Assembly (NCBI GenBank): GCA_030068075.1
Contig: CM057826.1
Location: 73,071,312 to 73,135,311, forward strand
Reading direction: 5' to 3'
Origin: Paguma larvata
Lineage: Eukaryota > Chordata > Mammalia > Carnivora > Viverridae
DNA: 64,000 nucleotides
Both the position numbers and the translations under genes were made by a program. Of the stretch, positions 23,188-34,629 are shown in pieces. The stretch's first letter is position 1. Each line of letters begins with the position of its first letter. Under the pieces are notes generated by a model that made no database searches, was not told where the DNA came from, and worked only from the letters and a program-made list of their open reading frames with translations.

Positions 23188-24185
23188 TTTTTAAAAAGAC
23201 TCTATTTTTTAAGAATAGTTTTAGGTTCAAAATAAAGTTGAGAGGAGGGTTCAGATTTTTACATATACCCATTGCCACACAAGAATAGCCTTCCCCATTG
23301 TCAACTTCATTGGCACATGGTAATTGCTTACCAAGAATAAACCTATGTTGACACATTATAATCTCCCCAAAATCCACAGTTTACCTAAGGGTTCACTCTT
23401 AGTGTTTTATGTTCAGTGGGTTTGGACAAATGCCTAATGACCTATATGCATCATAATATCCTACAGAGAATTTTCACTGCCCTAATCATCTTCTGTGCAA
23501 TGGCTCTTCATCTCCCTCTAACTCCCCACCCCTGGCAATCATTGAGCTTTATGTCTCCATAGTTTTGCCTTTCCAGAATGTTATATAGTTGGAATCAAAC
23601 AATATGTGGCCTTCTCAGATTGGTTTCTTTCAATTAGTAATGTGCAACTTGTTTCCTCCATGTCTTCCTGGCTTGACAGCTCATTTCTTTTGAATGCTGA
23701 ACAACATTCCATTGTTTAGGTATACCACAGTTTATTTACCAGTTCCCCTACTGAAGGGCATCTTGGTTGCTTCCAAGTTTTGGCAATCACGAATAAAACT
23801 GTGTAAATATCTATGTACAGATTTTTATATGGGTATGAATTTTCAGTTCTTTTGGATAAATACCAAGGAGTTTGACTGTTGGATCATAGGTTTGACTATG
23901 TTTAGTTTTATAAGAAACCACCAAACTGTTTTCCAAAGTGACTATACCAGTTTGCATTTCCACCAACAAAGTATGTAAGTCCCTGGTGTTTCACGTCTTC
24001 ACCAGCATTTGATGTTCTTAGTGTTCTGGATTTTGGGCATTTTAATAAGTTTGTAGTGGTATCTCATTGTTTTAATTTGCATTTCCTTGATGATATGGAG
24101 CATCTTTCCATATGCTTATTTTCTACCTCTCTACCCTCTTTGATAAGTTGTCTTTTAAAGTCTTTGACCTATTATGTAGGAAAAA
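23188..24185 (-). mobile_element. Old L1 3' end, antisense
   Basis: Runs from the L1 3' UTR into ORF2 in reverse. Landmarks are AGTTTTAGGTTCAAAATAAA, GGGTTTGGACAAATGCCTAA, TAGTTTTGCCTTTCCAGAAT, CATTCCATTGTTTAGGTATA, CAAACTGTTTTCCAAAGTGA and TAGTGGTATCTCATTGTTTT. It is the same L1 type as 43140-45292. Truncated and full of stops. Confidence 0.9.
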
Positions 24186-24665
24186 CGTCTCTTCTGTGTT
24201 TTTCCCTTACTATTCACACAGAAGACTTGACTTCGACATTTCTTCTGTCACCAGATGTGTGATTTTTTCCCTCCCACCAAGCAATTATCTGCAACACCAG
24301 CTGGGTGTCCTATAATTCAATTCAATTCTGACACTATCTACCTGGTATACATCAGATTCCACAAGTCGAGGGCTCAATTTTACAAGACTGTCCCCCACTC
24401 TCATCTTCAGATGTGAATCACAAAACCTGTGTTCTCAACTGTATTTCTGATGGACCAGCTATAAATTGGGATTCCAATGTCCCATTTTTGGGGTTGTTTT
24501 GTTTATTAACAAAATAATTCACCCCAAAAATGGGACATTAGAATCCCAATTTAGAACTCATAGAACTCAGGGAAAACTTTATGTTTGCTGGCTTATAAAG
24601 TAATATAGAATATGATAAAAGACACAGATGGACACATCTCATCCAGATGGAAGAGATACACGTTC
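24186..24665 (-). mobile_element. ERV LTR plus short internal piece, antisense
   Basis: On the minus strand the order is: LTR body with TAGATAGTGTCAGAATTG and GGACACCCAGCTGGTG, a terminus ending in TCACACA (24256), then internal sequence beginning TCTGGTGACAGAAG (24186-24255). This is the layout of ERVL-like LTRs. It sits between two antisense L1 pieces. The LTR carries the inverted duplication at 24462-24553. The family name is uncertain. Confidence 0.65.
24462..24553. repeat. 33-bp inverted repeat inside an LTR
   Basis: Arm 1 is 24462-24494, the 26-nt spacer is 24495-24520 and arm 2 is 24521-24553. The arms match with a single mismatch. In a minus-strand transcript that mismatch would be a G-U pair. 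Confidence 0.95.
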
Positions 24666-24685
24666 ATGTGAATATCCATACTGCA

Positions 24686-24840
24686 CTGAATCTATCAATC
24701 AAGTTGGGAAGAATTGATGTCTTGATAATATTGCGTCTCCTTATCCATGAACATAGAATATCTCCTCATTTATTTAGTTCTTATTTTATTTTATTTATCA
24801 AAGTTTTGTAGTTTTCTTCATACTAATGTATGTCTTTAAA
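24686..24840 (-). mobile_element. Old L1 ORF2 fragment, antisense
   Basis: Antisense ORF2 blocks: CACTGAATCTATCAATCAAG, TTGGGAAGAATTGATGTCTT, CCATGAACATAGAATATCTC, TTTTGTAGTTTTCTTCATAC. Probably part of the same L1 as 23188-24185, with intervening L1 sequence deleted and the LTR inserted between. Confidence 0.8.
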
Positions 24841-25539
24841 AACAAAAATTTATTTGTCAAGTAATATATTTTATTATGCTAATACAAATGAAAGCATGAC
24901 TTTTGAATTACTCACTTTCATGCCATTTGTAATCAAAAGTTTGTAATTTAACCTTATAGAGCAGCATTTAAAAGATAATTCAGAAGCAGCTATAATCCTT
25001 TTAATCAGTCTCACCTGCTTGCCTCAAAATATCAAATGAATGTTAAGAAAAACATGGTGTGGTAGTGGTGGTAGCAGTATAGGTAGTACAAAAATGTTTG
25101 GATTATTTGAAAGTTACAAACGCACTAGTTTTAATGTAATGATGGAACATTTCAAAATGGCTGTAGATAGAAGACCTTTAAGCAGCTCAAACACTAAGAA
25201 CAATTACCAAAAGACCAACATTTCTAAGGTGACATTTTTTCAAATATAAGATAATATTCAATTTGATAGCCAATATGTATTTCTCACACAATACACAGAC
25301 TAGGAATTTACAGTACTGTTCTTGCTCTTTATCAAAACCTTTTCACAGAGCGACACATTTTCAGAGTGTCACAAAGTAAAATGCAGATTAAACCCACATG
25401 GTTCATATTCATAATCATAGCTCATAAACATTGACTTTTCATTTCCTAATGAATAATCCTTATAAACTCTCAATTCTTGCATGACAAGATTTGAATACTT
25501 TTTTTTTTATCTTGGCCTGGACATTTTAACTTTTTGTTA
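24841..25539. other. Unique intergenic sequence
   Basis: AT-rich. No recognised repeat or gene. Confidence 0.5.
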
Positions 25540-25790
25540 CCAAATGGTTTAATTGATTTAAACGTGATTGGCGGTTTCCATTGTTAGTGTAGTTTATTTA
25601 CATGATTTTTAGAAGGAAAAAGACCCTTGAAAAAATAACAATTGTTATTTTAAGTGGCTTCTTAAACAATTAATAGCTCTTTATGTCTGCATAATGTTCT
25701 TTCTTATTAACAAATTGATGAAACCAGCTATCATTAATGAGACCATCTTACTACACAAGAGATTTTAATTCATAATTTTATTGTTACTAT
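25540..25790. promoter_or_regulatory. Candidate conserved non-coding element
   Basis: Repeat-free, with TTTAATTGATTTAAACGTGA, AACAATTAATAGC and CTATCATTAATGAGACC. Dense TAAT and ATTA cores suggest homeodomain-type binding. Weak, sequence-only evidence. Confidence 0.28.
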
Positions 25791-26154
25791 TTAAGAAACT
25801 CAGTATGTAGGAATACCTCTTTAATGTATGTGGGTAATTTTAGAAATAAAATTATATACAGAATGATGGTAATAATGTTTTTATATAATTGTTTCATTAA
25901 TTTGTTTTGCTCATTTCCTGGCAATCTGCTTCTAATATAGAGAGAATAATGGAAGCAGCAAGAGAGTAAGTGACTGACCCTTAAAAGATAATTGTCACAG
26001 GGCCAGGATTATTGCACACACTACTCTTCTAATTTTAGTTTGCACTATAGTCTTTCACCAAACTAACAGGATAATGGATCATTTTGTTTTAATTACTATG
26101 TTCACCTTAGTTTGAATTATCAGGAAATTGTTTTAATTATTTTTATTTTTTTCA

Positions 26155-26966
26155 GAATTTTCTCCTTTTAAAAGTTTTTATTTAAATTCCAGTTAGTTAA
26201 TATACGGTGTAATATTAGTTTGAGTTTACAATATAGTGATTCAGCACGTCCGTATGATACCCGGTGCTCATTACAACAAGTGCACTCCTTAATCCTCATC
26301 ACCTATTCAAACTATCCCCCAACTCACCTCCCCACTGGTAACCACCAATTTGTTCTCTATAGTTAAGAGTCTAGTTTTTGGTTTGCCTCTCTTTCTCTCT
26401 TTTTTCCCTTTGCTCATTTTTTTTTTTTTTGCTTCTTTTTTTTTATAAATTTTTTTTAACGTTTATTTATTTTTGAGAGATAGAGCATGAGCAGGGGAAG
26501 GGCAGAAAGAGAGAGGCAGATGCAGAATCTGAAGCAGGCTCCAGGCTCTGAGCCATCAGCACAGAGCCCAACGTGGGGCTTGAACTCACAGACTGCGATA
26601 TCATGACCTGAGCTGAAGTCGGCCGCTTAACCGACTGAGCCACCCAGGCGCCCCTGTTTCTTAAATTCCACATATACATGAAATCATATGGTATTCATCT
26701 TTCTCTGACTTATTTCATTTAGCATAATGCTCTCTAGCTCTATCCATGTTATTGCAAATGGCAAGATTTCATTCTTTTTTATAGCTAAGTAATATTCCAT
26801 TATATATAATATTATAATTATATTAATATATTATATCATATATATTATATTATATATTTTATACTATATGTATTATATATATCTACATCTTCTTTATTCA
26901 TTCAACAGTCCATAGACACTCAGGCTGTTTCTATAATTTAGCTTTGGTAGACAATTCTGCTATCAA
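26155..26966 (-). mobile_element. Carnivore L1 3' end, antisense (3' part of a 5'-inverted insertion)
   Basis: Antisense L1: AAATTCCAGTTAGTTAATAT, GTTCTCTATAGTTAAGAGTC, TTAGCATAATGCTCTCTAGC, AAATGGCAAGATTTCATTC, AGTAATATTCCATTATATAT (expanded TA run), CAGGCTGTTTCTATAATTTA. It is split by a SINE at 26438-26654 and meets sense L1 at about 26966. Confidence 0.9.
26438..26654 (-). mobile_element. CAN-SINE nested in L1
   Basis: Nearly consensus copy; head complement CTGAGCCACCCAGGCGCCCC at right. It interrupts the L1 motif TTTGTTTCTTAAATTCC. A short TSD-like TGCTTCTT/TGTTTCTT flanks it. It shares the GTCGGCCGCTT variant with the SINE at 11074-11292. Confidence 0.95.
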
Positions 26967-27225
26967 CCCATAATTATATGGATAGTTAATTTCTGGCAAA
27001 GAAGGAAAGAATATCTAATAGGAAAAACAGTCTCTTCATCAAATAGTCATGGGAAAACTGGACAGAAGTGTTCAAAAGAATGAAACGGGGCCACTTCCTT
27101 ATACCATACACAAAAATAAATCCAAAATGGATTAAAAATCTAACTGTGAAACTTGAAACCATAAAAATATAAGAGAGAACACGGGCAGTAACCTTTTTGA
27201 CATCAGCCAGAAGAACTTCTTTTTG
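26967..27225 (+). mobile_element. L1 ORF2 fragment, sense (inverted 5' part)
   Basis: Sense ORF2 3' region: GGCAAAGAAGGAAAGAATAT, GGGAAAACTGGACAGAAGTG, CTTATACCATACACAAAAAT, AAATGGATTAAAAATCTAAC, AACACGGGCAGTAACCTTTT. Together with the antisense piece to the left it makes one L1 with a 5' inversion. Confidence 0.88.
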
Positions 27226-27434
27226 GTTATATTTGTTTTATACTTTTACTCTGCTTTCCTTCGGTTACACATCTAAAATTTTTATAATTTTTATACATTA
27301 GTAAGCCCTAAAATTCCATTCTATATAATCAAAGACCTGGGTGTATAAATAAGGCCACATTAGTCTCTTTGGAATCCGTTGCTTCCTTTGATATAAGAAC
27401 TAACTGTTGTACGTGAAGCCTTCAAAATATTTCG

Positions 27435-27840
27435 GACAAATTGTCACAATGACCTCCTAACTGGTCTCCTTACCTTCATCATTCTACTAAAAACACTCAG
27501 TCTGAAATATCTTTTAAAAATGTCCAATTATCTAATTATGTCACTCTTTACACAATATCATTTTTTTCTTATTTCTTTCCTGCTTCTGCTTTTCTAAACC
27601 ACATTGCCTACATCTACCAACCTCACTTACTACATATTTGACATATCAAATCTGTGACAGTGTCCTAACAATTTGAGACATTCCACATCTATGTTTGTTG
27701 ATCTCTGTGCCTAGAATACGTCATCTGTTTGGTAATTAAGTTGTTACTTATTGAAGCTCAGTTGAATGATCTCCTCCACAGGTAAACTGTACTTTCTTTG
27801 AGCCTGATACATGGTAGGTGCTTTATAAACATTCGGTAAA
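27435..27840 (+). mobile_element. L2 3' end
   Basis: Sense L2 blocks: ATGACCTCCTAACTGGTCTC, AATTATCTAATTATGTCACT, CTCTGTGCCTAGAATACG, ATACATGGTAGGTGCTTTAT. Ancient LINE2 remnant, including its usual 3' terminal region. Confidence 0.75.
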
Positions 27841-27944
27841 GATGGATATTGCTAGAACACATTAAAATCCGTAGGTCGGGATTTGGTATACTCCTAAGTT
27901 AGGCCTAGCTTTTTCACAGCAATCACATTTTAAGAATAAGTCTC

Positions 27945-28174
27945 GGGGCACCTGGGTGGCTCAGTCGGTTAAGCGTCCGACCTTTGTTCGGGTCATGATC
28001 TTGCAGTTTGTGGGTTCCAGCCCCGCGTCGGGATCTGTGCTGACAGCACAGAGCCTGGAGCCTGCTTCGGATTCTGTCTCCCTCTCTCTGCCCCTCCCCT
28101 ACTCGTGCTCTGTCTCTCTCTCTCTCAAAAATAAATACACATTAAAAAACTTTAAAAAATATTTAAAAGAAAAA
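27945..28174 (+). mobile_element. CAN-SINE
   Basis: Head GGGGCACCTGGGTGGCTCAG with A box TGGCTCAGTCGG intact. A perfect 13-bp TSD, AAGAATAAGTCTC, is at 27932-27944 and 28175-28187. It retains CCCCGCGTCGGG CpGs. A long open frame crosses this and the next SINE, an artefact of SINE sequence. Confidence 0.97.
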
Positions 28175-28196
28175 AAGAATAAGTCTCATTTACTTT

Positions 28197-28414
28197 GGGG
28201 CACCTGGGTGGCTCAATTGGTTAAGTATCCGACTTCAGCTCAGGTCATGATCTCACAATTGGTGAGTTCAAGTCCTGCATCAGGCAATGTGCTGACGGCT
28301 CAGAGCCTGGAGCCTGCTTTGGATTCTGTGTTTCCCTCTCTCTCTCTGTCCCTCTCTCACTTACACTCTGTCTCTCTGTCTCAAAGATAAATAAACATTA
28401 AAAAAAACAAAACA
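28197..28414 (+). mobile_element. CAN-SINE
   Basis: Head GGGGCACCTGGGTGGCTCAA, body AGCTCAGGTCATGATCTCAC, CT tract and AAATAAACATTAAAAAA tail. It begins 9 bp after the right TSD of the preceding SINE. Its own duplicated flank is imperfect (AAGTCTCATTTACTTT versus TAAGTCATACTTT). Confidence 0.95.
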
Positions 28415-28469
28415 GAGTAAGTCATACTTTGAACCTAATAAGCTACTTAAGTTAAAACTTGTTTTTCTT

Positions 28470-28499
28470 AAAGTTTATTTACTCTGTGTGCGTGTGCGT

Positions 28500-28547
<48 letters not shown>

Positions 28548-28747
28548 GAGAGAGAGAGAGAGAAAGAGGGAGAGAAAGTGCACAAAGAGGGAAGGGCAGA
28601 GAGAGAGAGGGAGAGAGAAAATCCCAAGCAGGACCCATGCTATGTGTGCAGAGCCTGGCTGGGGCTCAATCCCACATACTGTGAGATAATGACCTGATCC
28701 AAAATCAAGAGTCATACGCTTCACTGACTGAGCCACCCAGGCTCCCC
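28470..28747 (-). mobile_element. CAN-SINE with internal (TG)n expansion
   Basis: Head complement CTGAGCCACCCAGGCTCCCC at right. A (TG/CG)n tract at 28485-28542 followed by (GA)n at 28544-28562 has grown in the region normally holding the short CT tract next to the tail. Overlapping Val/Cys and Thr/His-repeat open frames are artefacts. Confidence 0.93.
28485..28542. repeat. (TG)n microsatellite with CG steps
   Basis: About 58 bp of alternating purine-pyrimidine sequence, including several GTGTGC units, lying inside a SINE. Confidence 0.95.
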
Positions 28748-28769
28748 AAGTGCTTTTTTTTTTTTTTAA

Positions 28770-31240
28770 TATTGATATTGATTCAGAGAGGGCAAATAAG
28801 ATTCCAGAAAAGTTTTTAATGAATATTCATGTAAGATCTCTGGTTAGGAAACATAAAAAAGGAGGAGAAATAACAATAAAATCCCAGTATACTAAAATTT
28901 GATTATATACACTTTGTATTATTCAAGTAATGTTTATGATTTTGGGCTTCTGTTCAAATTTAATTTCATGTTTTCTGGCAAGAATATACGTCTATAATAA
29001 CAGCTGTGCTCTTCAAATATAAGTACTATTTGTCTGTATTTTGAACCTGGCATTAGTGTCTGGATGAAGTAGAGGATTTGGAAAACATATTTGAATTAGT
29101 CTATTAAAATCAACAATGATATGTTCTGTAGGCATGGCTTATCAAGGGGAAGGATTTACAGGTCTGTGAGGTCAGATGTACATGAAGGTTGTTCTGTTTT
29201 TGGGTTAATTGAATTCTCTCTCTGATGTAGTTTTAGGATAATAGCCTAAGTGTTAAATTATACATATGTTTCACAGAAATTTTAGTGCCTATGGTTTAAT
29301 TAATGCCTTCAATATTTATTTTAGTGTTTTTAGCACCAACCATGTTAGAGAACAAGTAAATAAAGATGTCTTTTGGTTTCCTGGATGAAGATTTTCCTCT
29401 GGCACTTACTGTTTCTTCAAGAGGACTGGGGACTGTATATTCAGTACGACCGGTTTTACCATGCGTATTTCTCACTGTTATTCACTTTGCTATTTGAGAA
29501 CATGTGTGCAAGAGGAGAGTCAGGAGAGGGTTTCTTTGATGCAGTTTCTACTCTGACTCTCTCTCTGTGTCTCATAAATAACAGTGCAGGGCCTTTCCTC
29601 CTGTTTTCCCATGAGTCGTTAAAATACTATGGGGTTTTAAAGTATGCTCTCCTATGTCCACAGATTAAAGGACGCAAATGTGAAGCTAACAATAAGTGAA
29701 AAGATTTATTAGGAAATGTAACATTATGCTGCTGATATTACCTCTTGTGTACATTCTTGTTTAAGGAGTCAAAATCCAAGGTCTGACAACAGAAATATCT
29801 AAATGTTGAACTGAAAAGCCATCTATAAATATTTCAAATCATGCAGAAACACAAAATAACCACTGAGAAAAAAGTTCTATATTCCAGTGAAATCAACTGG
29901 TGACTTTATCTTAGAAAAAATGAGCACTTCAGGTACCATCATCCTACAGACAAGATTGCCTTTTATATATTCAGTGGGTCTGCTCTAGTTTTGAAAATAA
30001 AACAAATAATAAGAAGGCAGGACCAGCCACCCTGTACTTTGGCCTTGTGTTTACTAACCTTAGGAGCATCTGCACCTACCAGCATGTGCTTGGCCGTTTC
30101 CTGGGGCGCAGGGCCAGTGAGTTCCGCACTCACCCTGGAAACCATCTAGCAAAGCTCATGTGGCAAATGATGCATGGAAATAGGAGGAAAAACATCTCCC
30201 ATACTGTAAGCCTTCTGTTCTCTTAAACCACACACATTAAAACAGAGATAGAGATCTCTATAGTATTGTTTCCTTTTATTCATATTTGAGGGCGTTAGTT
30301 TGAACTTCAGAAGAGATAGTTCCATTATGTCTGTTAGGATGAGAAAATCTATTTGGAAGGATGTTAGAATAAATTAGAAAAGAAGAAAGACAAGCAGAAA
30401 AGCTAGATAAAAGGGCTATTCTGATGGCCAGGTAGAGGTTATCTTGCTAAGAAAATGAGACATGATTTTCTTGTTTTGTTTTGTGTTCTCCATATCTACG
30501 ACCACAGATCCTTAAAAAGACTCTTTTGTATTTGAGACCAGATGTCTAATGTCCAGCTTGATGTGAATGACTTTAGTTATTTCTTATTGTTCAGAATTTA
30601 CAAAATTTAACACCTTTTTGTAATTGAAAAATGTTGTTGTTTAAAAGAAACTACTAATTACAATTTCTTAAGAGGTCATCATACTACTGAGAAGAAAAAT
30701 TAGTTCTGTTTGGAAAAGAACAACGTGGAGAGAGGTGTCCAATCCTCAGACTGAGTAAGCTATGAAAATATGAAAATTTAAGAAATATACTGTCATTTTC
30801 TTTTTGAGATTTTACATCACTCTTCTTATTTAAAAATATTTTGAAAGTCCTCAATGAAGCAAGCACAGTCAGCATGGTGTTTAATACTTATTTTTAAAGA
30901 GTTCATATTATTAAAAATCAGACATAAGGGTCTAAAAGACGTATCTACATAAAATATATAATACAACTTTATAAAGCGTTCTGAAGGGGTGGAGTAAAGA
31001 AGGTCCACAGAGCCCCATCCTACCCGTGTTAGATTAATGAAAATGAGGTCCTATTGTAAAAAATATGGGTATGTGAAAACACTGGTAGCTTTTGTGGGGA
31101 AACAAAGAATGAATGAATTAAAGAACTTCAGGAGTTTTCATAGAAATAACAATTATTTATTAAGTTCTTAGCAAAGGGTCAATGTTGTTAATCTTAACTC
31201 CATGGAAACTAGCAATAGTGGAGGCAAAGGCAGTATCAGG
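28770..31240. other. Unique intergenic sequence
   Basis: No recognised transposon over about 2.5 kb. The frame at 29373-29699 (108 codons, plus) and that at 29963-30145 (60 codons, minus; GC-richer than its surroundings) have no recognisable domain. An unannotated exon of a non-coding RNA cannot be excluded, but nothing supports one. Confidence 0.45.
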
Positions 31241-31244
31241 AGCA

Positions 31245-31395
31245 AGTAACACTGTTTATTATACGCTTCCTGGTTGCCAAGCTCTCTGTTAAATACTTTT
31301 TCTAGGTTGTCACACCAATAGGTGGTGGAGTGGACTCCAAGTCTACGCTACTGACTTAAAAGTCCATGTTCTAATCTCTAAAGTGCCCCATGAGA
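31245..31395 (-). mobile_element. MIR SINE fragment
   Basis: Antisense MIR blocks: TTTATTATACGCTTCCTGG, TTGCCAAGCTCTCTGTTAAA, GTTGTCACACCAATAGGTGG, GTCCATGTTCTAATCTCTA, with an internal deletion. Confidence 0.65.
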
Positions 31396-31419
31396 TTGAG
31401 TAAAATGTAAATCTTGGAT

Positions 31420-31600
31420 GTCCTTGTGGTGGAGACAACCCCAAAATCCACAACAGTAAATGATTAGGTACAGGTCTGTATATGACAGAGGATGCAGTGG
31501 GATAAAGGGAAGAAGGAAGTCAATAACACTAGACTGATCAGGACAAGCTTTTTGGTGGATGTTTTGAGCTGACCACTGAAAACACAGGGCATCTACTTTT
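31420..31600 (-). mobile_element. Possible L2 fragment
   Basis: Antisense L2-like order: TAACACTAGACTGATCAGGA, CAAGCTTTTTGGTGGATG, TTTTGAGCTGACCACTGAAA. It lies directly after the MIR. High divergence. Confidence 0.45.
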
Positions 31601-32516
31601 TGGTGTTAAAGATGATGGGGATGGTGACAAAAGAGAATTCCAACTCAGAAAAATACATGAAACGTGGAATAGAACATAATGTACTCATAAGGGTGCATTT
31701 GATTAAAGAGTCTTGGCAGAATTCAACTCAATTCAAAATTGCTTGAGGCCCCTCTCCTCACACCTTCTATAGCCCAACCCAACAAGATATTTTGGCAGAA
31801 ATCACTATGTTGTGAAATAAATTGCTAGTGGAAACAAACTGAGGAGAGTAAGCTATTTGGAGCTTATTCTTGAAAATGACTCATTCAACTCTGTATGATT
31901 TTATTTTCTCAGTCTAAAATGATTAGCTACATGACTTGAATAGCTAAGCACATTCAAAGAATAAAAGTGTGTTTGTATCTGGGAAATAACAGCAAAATGA
32001 AATGGGCAATAGGACAAAGACGTGGGCATTTTCGGTAAGAATTTGGGCAAGACATTTTTCCTGGAGTGATCACTCTTGATTGGGTGCAATGCTCTGTCCT
32101 CTTCACTAGCTTCTTCAGAGGTGAAGACAATGTTATGGAAAAGGAGACTAATTCACTGGAGAACAGTTCAATGCAGGACAAAATTAAAATTTCAGGTTCA
32201 TCTGTGAGACATTAAGAAATTCATTTGTCTTACTGTAGAAATCCTAAAAATAGATCCACTGATCCATCTCTACTTTTTTTAACTTCATGAAACCAAATTT
32301 TTTAAAAAGTTATTCTTAGGTCCATGAAGTCAGAATAGAATAAGATATTACCTAGGTTATTTCAGATTAAATAACTTGTTCTAGAGCAATGGAGTAAATA
32401 TTTGATTAAAAAATACCTTGAGTGTGGACATAAAGTTGACATCCCTTCATTTTTTACAGGATAGAATAAATAATAGAGAAAAGCAATGAGACTCTTCCTT
32501 CCCATATTTTTTTAGC
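31601..32516. other. Unique intergenic sequence
   Basis: No repeat or gene recognised. Confidence 0.5.
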
Positions 32517-32537
32517 ATAATGTAAAGTACATGATTT

Positions 32538-32696
32538 GGGACACCTGGGGGGCTCAGTCAGTGAATCGTCCAACTCTCGATTTTGGCTCAGGTCATAATC
32601 TCACGGTTCATGAAATTGAGCCCCACAGAACATCTATATTATGCCTGGCATTCTCTCTCTCCCCTCTCTTTCTGCCTCTACCTCACGTACTCTCTC

Positions 32697-32743
<47 letters not shown>

Positions 32744-32764
32744 ACTTAAAAAAACACTTAAAAA
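32538..32764 (+). mobile_element. CAN-SINE with expanded (TAAA)n tail
   Basis: Head GGGACACCTGGGGGGCTCAG. The tail has grown to about 12 TAAA units (32698-32744). The flanks ATAATGTAAAGTACATGATTT (32517-32537) and ATAATGTGACGTACATGATCT (32765-32785) are a 21-bp TSD with three differences. Confidence 0.96.
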
Positions 32765-32785
32765 ATAATGTGACGTACATGATCT

Positions 32786-34329
32786 TACAATAAAGGTTGT
32801 GACTTAAGTTGAATAAATTGTTTCATAAACTTGCTACACTTTTCTTATTTTTATTATTTCCTGATGGAAAAGCAAAATGTTAACAGTGACTGATCCTGGT
32901 CTGTGGATGGGGCTGGGAACACCTGATCTCAGCCAAAGGTTTGAAATCATTTTGCAATCTTACTAACCATGACACAAAATATTTTAAGTAGGACACAATA
33001 CGAAAATAGGTTTATTTTGTTTCCTCCATAGTCTTCAAACTCATTTTCCTAAATTCCTCTTCCCTATTCTTTGCCAACATGTGAAACATATTCCCTACAT
33101 TTTCTATTCATTTTCAGGGGTAAGAGAAATTTCATTTCAGCTATTTAAAAGTCCTAACAATTTGAATCAAAACTTTAACCTCTCATCCAATTCACATTTA
33201 ATGCCCTTTTCTACTCAGGCCATCCCTAGGATTCTCAGACCAACAATAGGAAAGGGCGCATGGTCTGTGTTTGTCATCACCTTATTGTATTTACTCTCCA
33301 CTCTTTCTGCTATTTATGACTTTTATGGGATCCAGGGCAGGGGACAGAATAAAGGTGAATTAGACACAAAAGTCAAATTCCTCTTTTCTTAGTGCTGATG
33401 TAATCCGGCACTACATGGTGTATGACCAAATTCTGGCTACCTGTTACATTAGGCTGTTTTGCGTAATTTTGAGACCCTTCCTTTGGGGACTACTGCACTG
33501 AACTATTACCTGCTCTCCATAATACTCTCCAAATAACCTCTTTACATTCTCCCAAACTACAGTCCTCCAACACTACACTTCCAGCCTTTCTACTAGAATA
33601 CCTGGGCATGGAAGGCAGATATCCTGGTCAAATCTCTATGAGATAAATATATATATCAAAGAGCAAAGGCAACTAGAATTCAGGTAGTGTTGCCCTAACA
33701 AAGCCTGGAAGCCCAAGCCACATTCATCACTCTCCTCTTTCCTTGTCTTGTTCCATAAGCAGTCACAATCAAGAAGTGTGTGGACTAAAAATGTGGGAAC
33801 TCATTGCCCATGGTGGTAAGAATTGTTGCCTCACACAAATATCTCCATGACAGTCGAAAATATCCTATCAAACTTCCCAAGATTTATTTATACTTTTGCC
33901 AAGTCGTTTGTTTGAATATTGTGAAAAATACTGATCTATACAAAACAGAGTTGTAGATCCCAGAGATTTCTAAGTTAGAGTTAATTGTAAAACCTTTATT
34001 ACTTAAAGAAATTATAGTAAATGGTTCAGCTTTGCTTGATTTCAGAATGGGCATACATGAGAACAATATGCTTCTGTCTTCTACTTGGACACTTTAATCT
34101 ACAAAACCAGTGCTGCGTGACAGTGTTTCTAAGCACAATCGTCAGGCTTAATTTGAAACTATGGTATGTGCTTCCCAATTGAGATTTTAAAAGCATTGGC
34201 TACTGAATTCTCAAGAAATTTCTATATGAAATTTATCAGTGAAAGCTCTCTTAAGCCCATTTCTCTGGCATAATGAATGACTTGTTTATAGTCCTTATAG
34301 GATCATCGCCATATTACAATTCAATATAG
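32786..34329. other. Unique intergenic sequence
   Basis: The open frame at 33081-33392 (103 codons) has no recognisable domain. Nothing else is assigned. Confidence 0.5.
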
Positions 34330-34344
34330 CCAAAATTAATATGT

Positions 34345-34542
34345 GTATTTTTAATTTTTATTTATTTTTGAGGAGAGAGAATGAGAGAGCTGGGGAGGGG
34401 CAGAGGGAGAAGGGAACAGAGGATCCAAAGCAGGCTCTGTGCTGACAGCAGTAAGTCCAATGTGGGACTTGAATTCACAAACCGTGAGATCATACCCTGA
34501 GCCAAAGTCCAATGATCAACTGACTGAGCCTTCCAGGTGCTC
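34345..34542 (-). mobile_element. CAN-SINE
   Basis: Head complement CTGAGCCTTCCAGGTGCTCC at right, tail complement TTTTTATTTATTTTTGAG at left. 12-bp TSD CCAAAATTAATA at 34330-34341 and 34543-34554. Confidence 0.95.
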
Positions 34543-34578
34543 CCAAAATTAATACTTTGATTCTCCATGATTGTGCGA

Positions 34579-34580
<2 letters not shown>

Positions 34581-34618
<38 letters not shown>

Positions 34619-34625
34619 ACGCGCG
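34581..34625. repeat. (TG)n microsatellite ending in CACGCGCG
   Basis: About 18 GT units, then GTGCACGCGCGTG: a long alternating purine-pyrimidine run. Confidence 0.95.
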
Positions 34626-34629
34626 TGAG

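Noticed and set aside
27956..28390. 144-codon open frame with two similar halves (MAQSVKRPT and WVAQLVKYPT)
   Set aside because: It reads through two consecutive CAN-SINEs. The same peptide pattern recurs wherever this SINE occurs.
29963..30145. Locally GC-richer 60-codon frame that might be an exon
   Set aside because: No domain, no convincing paired splice sites, no neighbouring exons.
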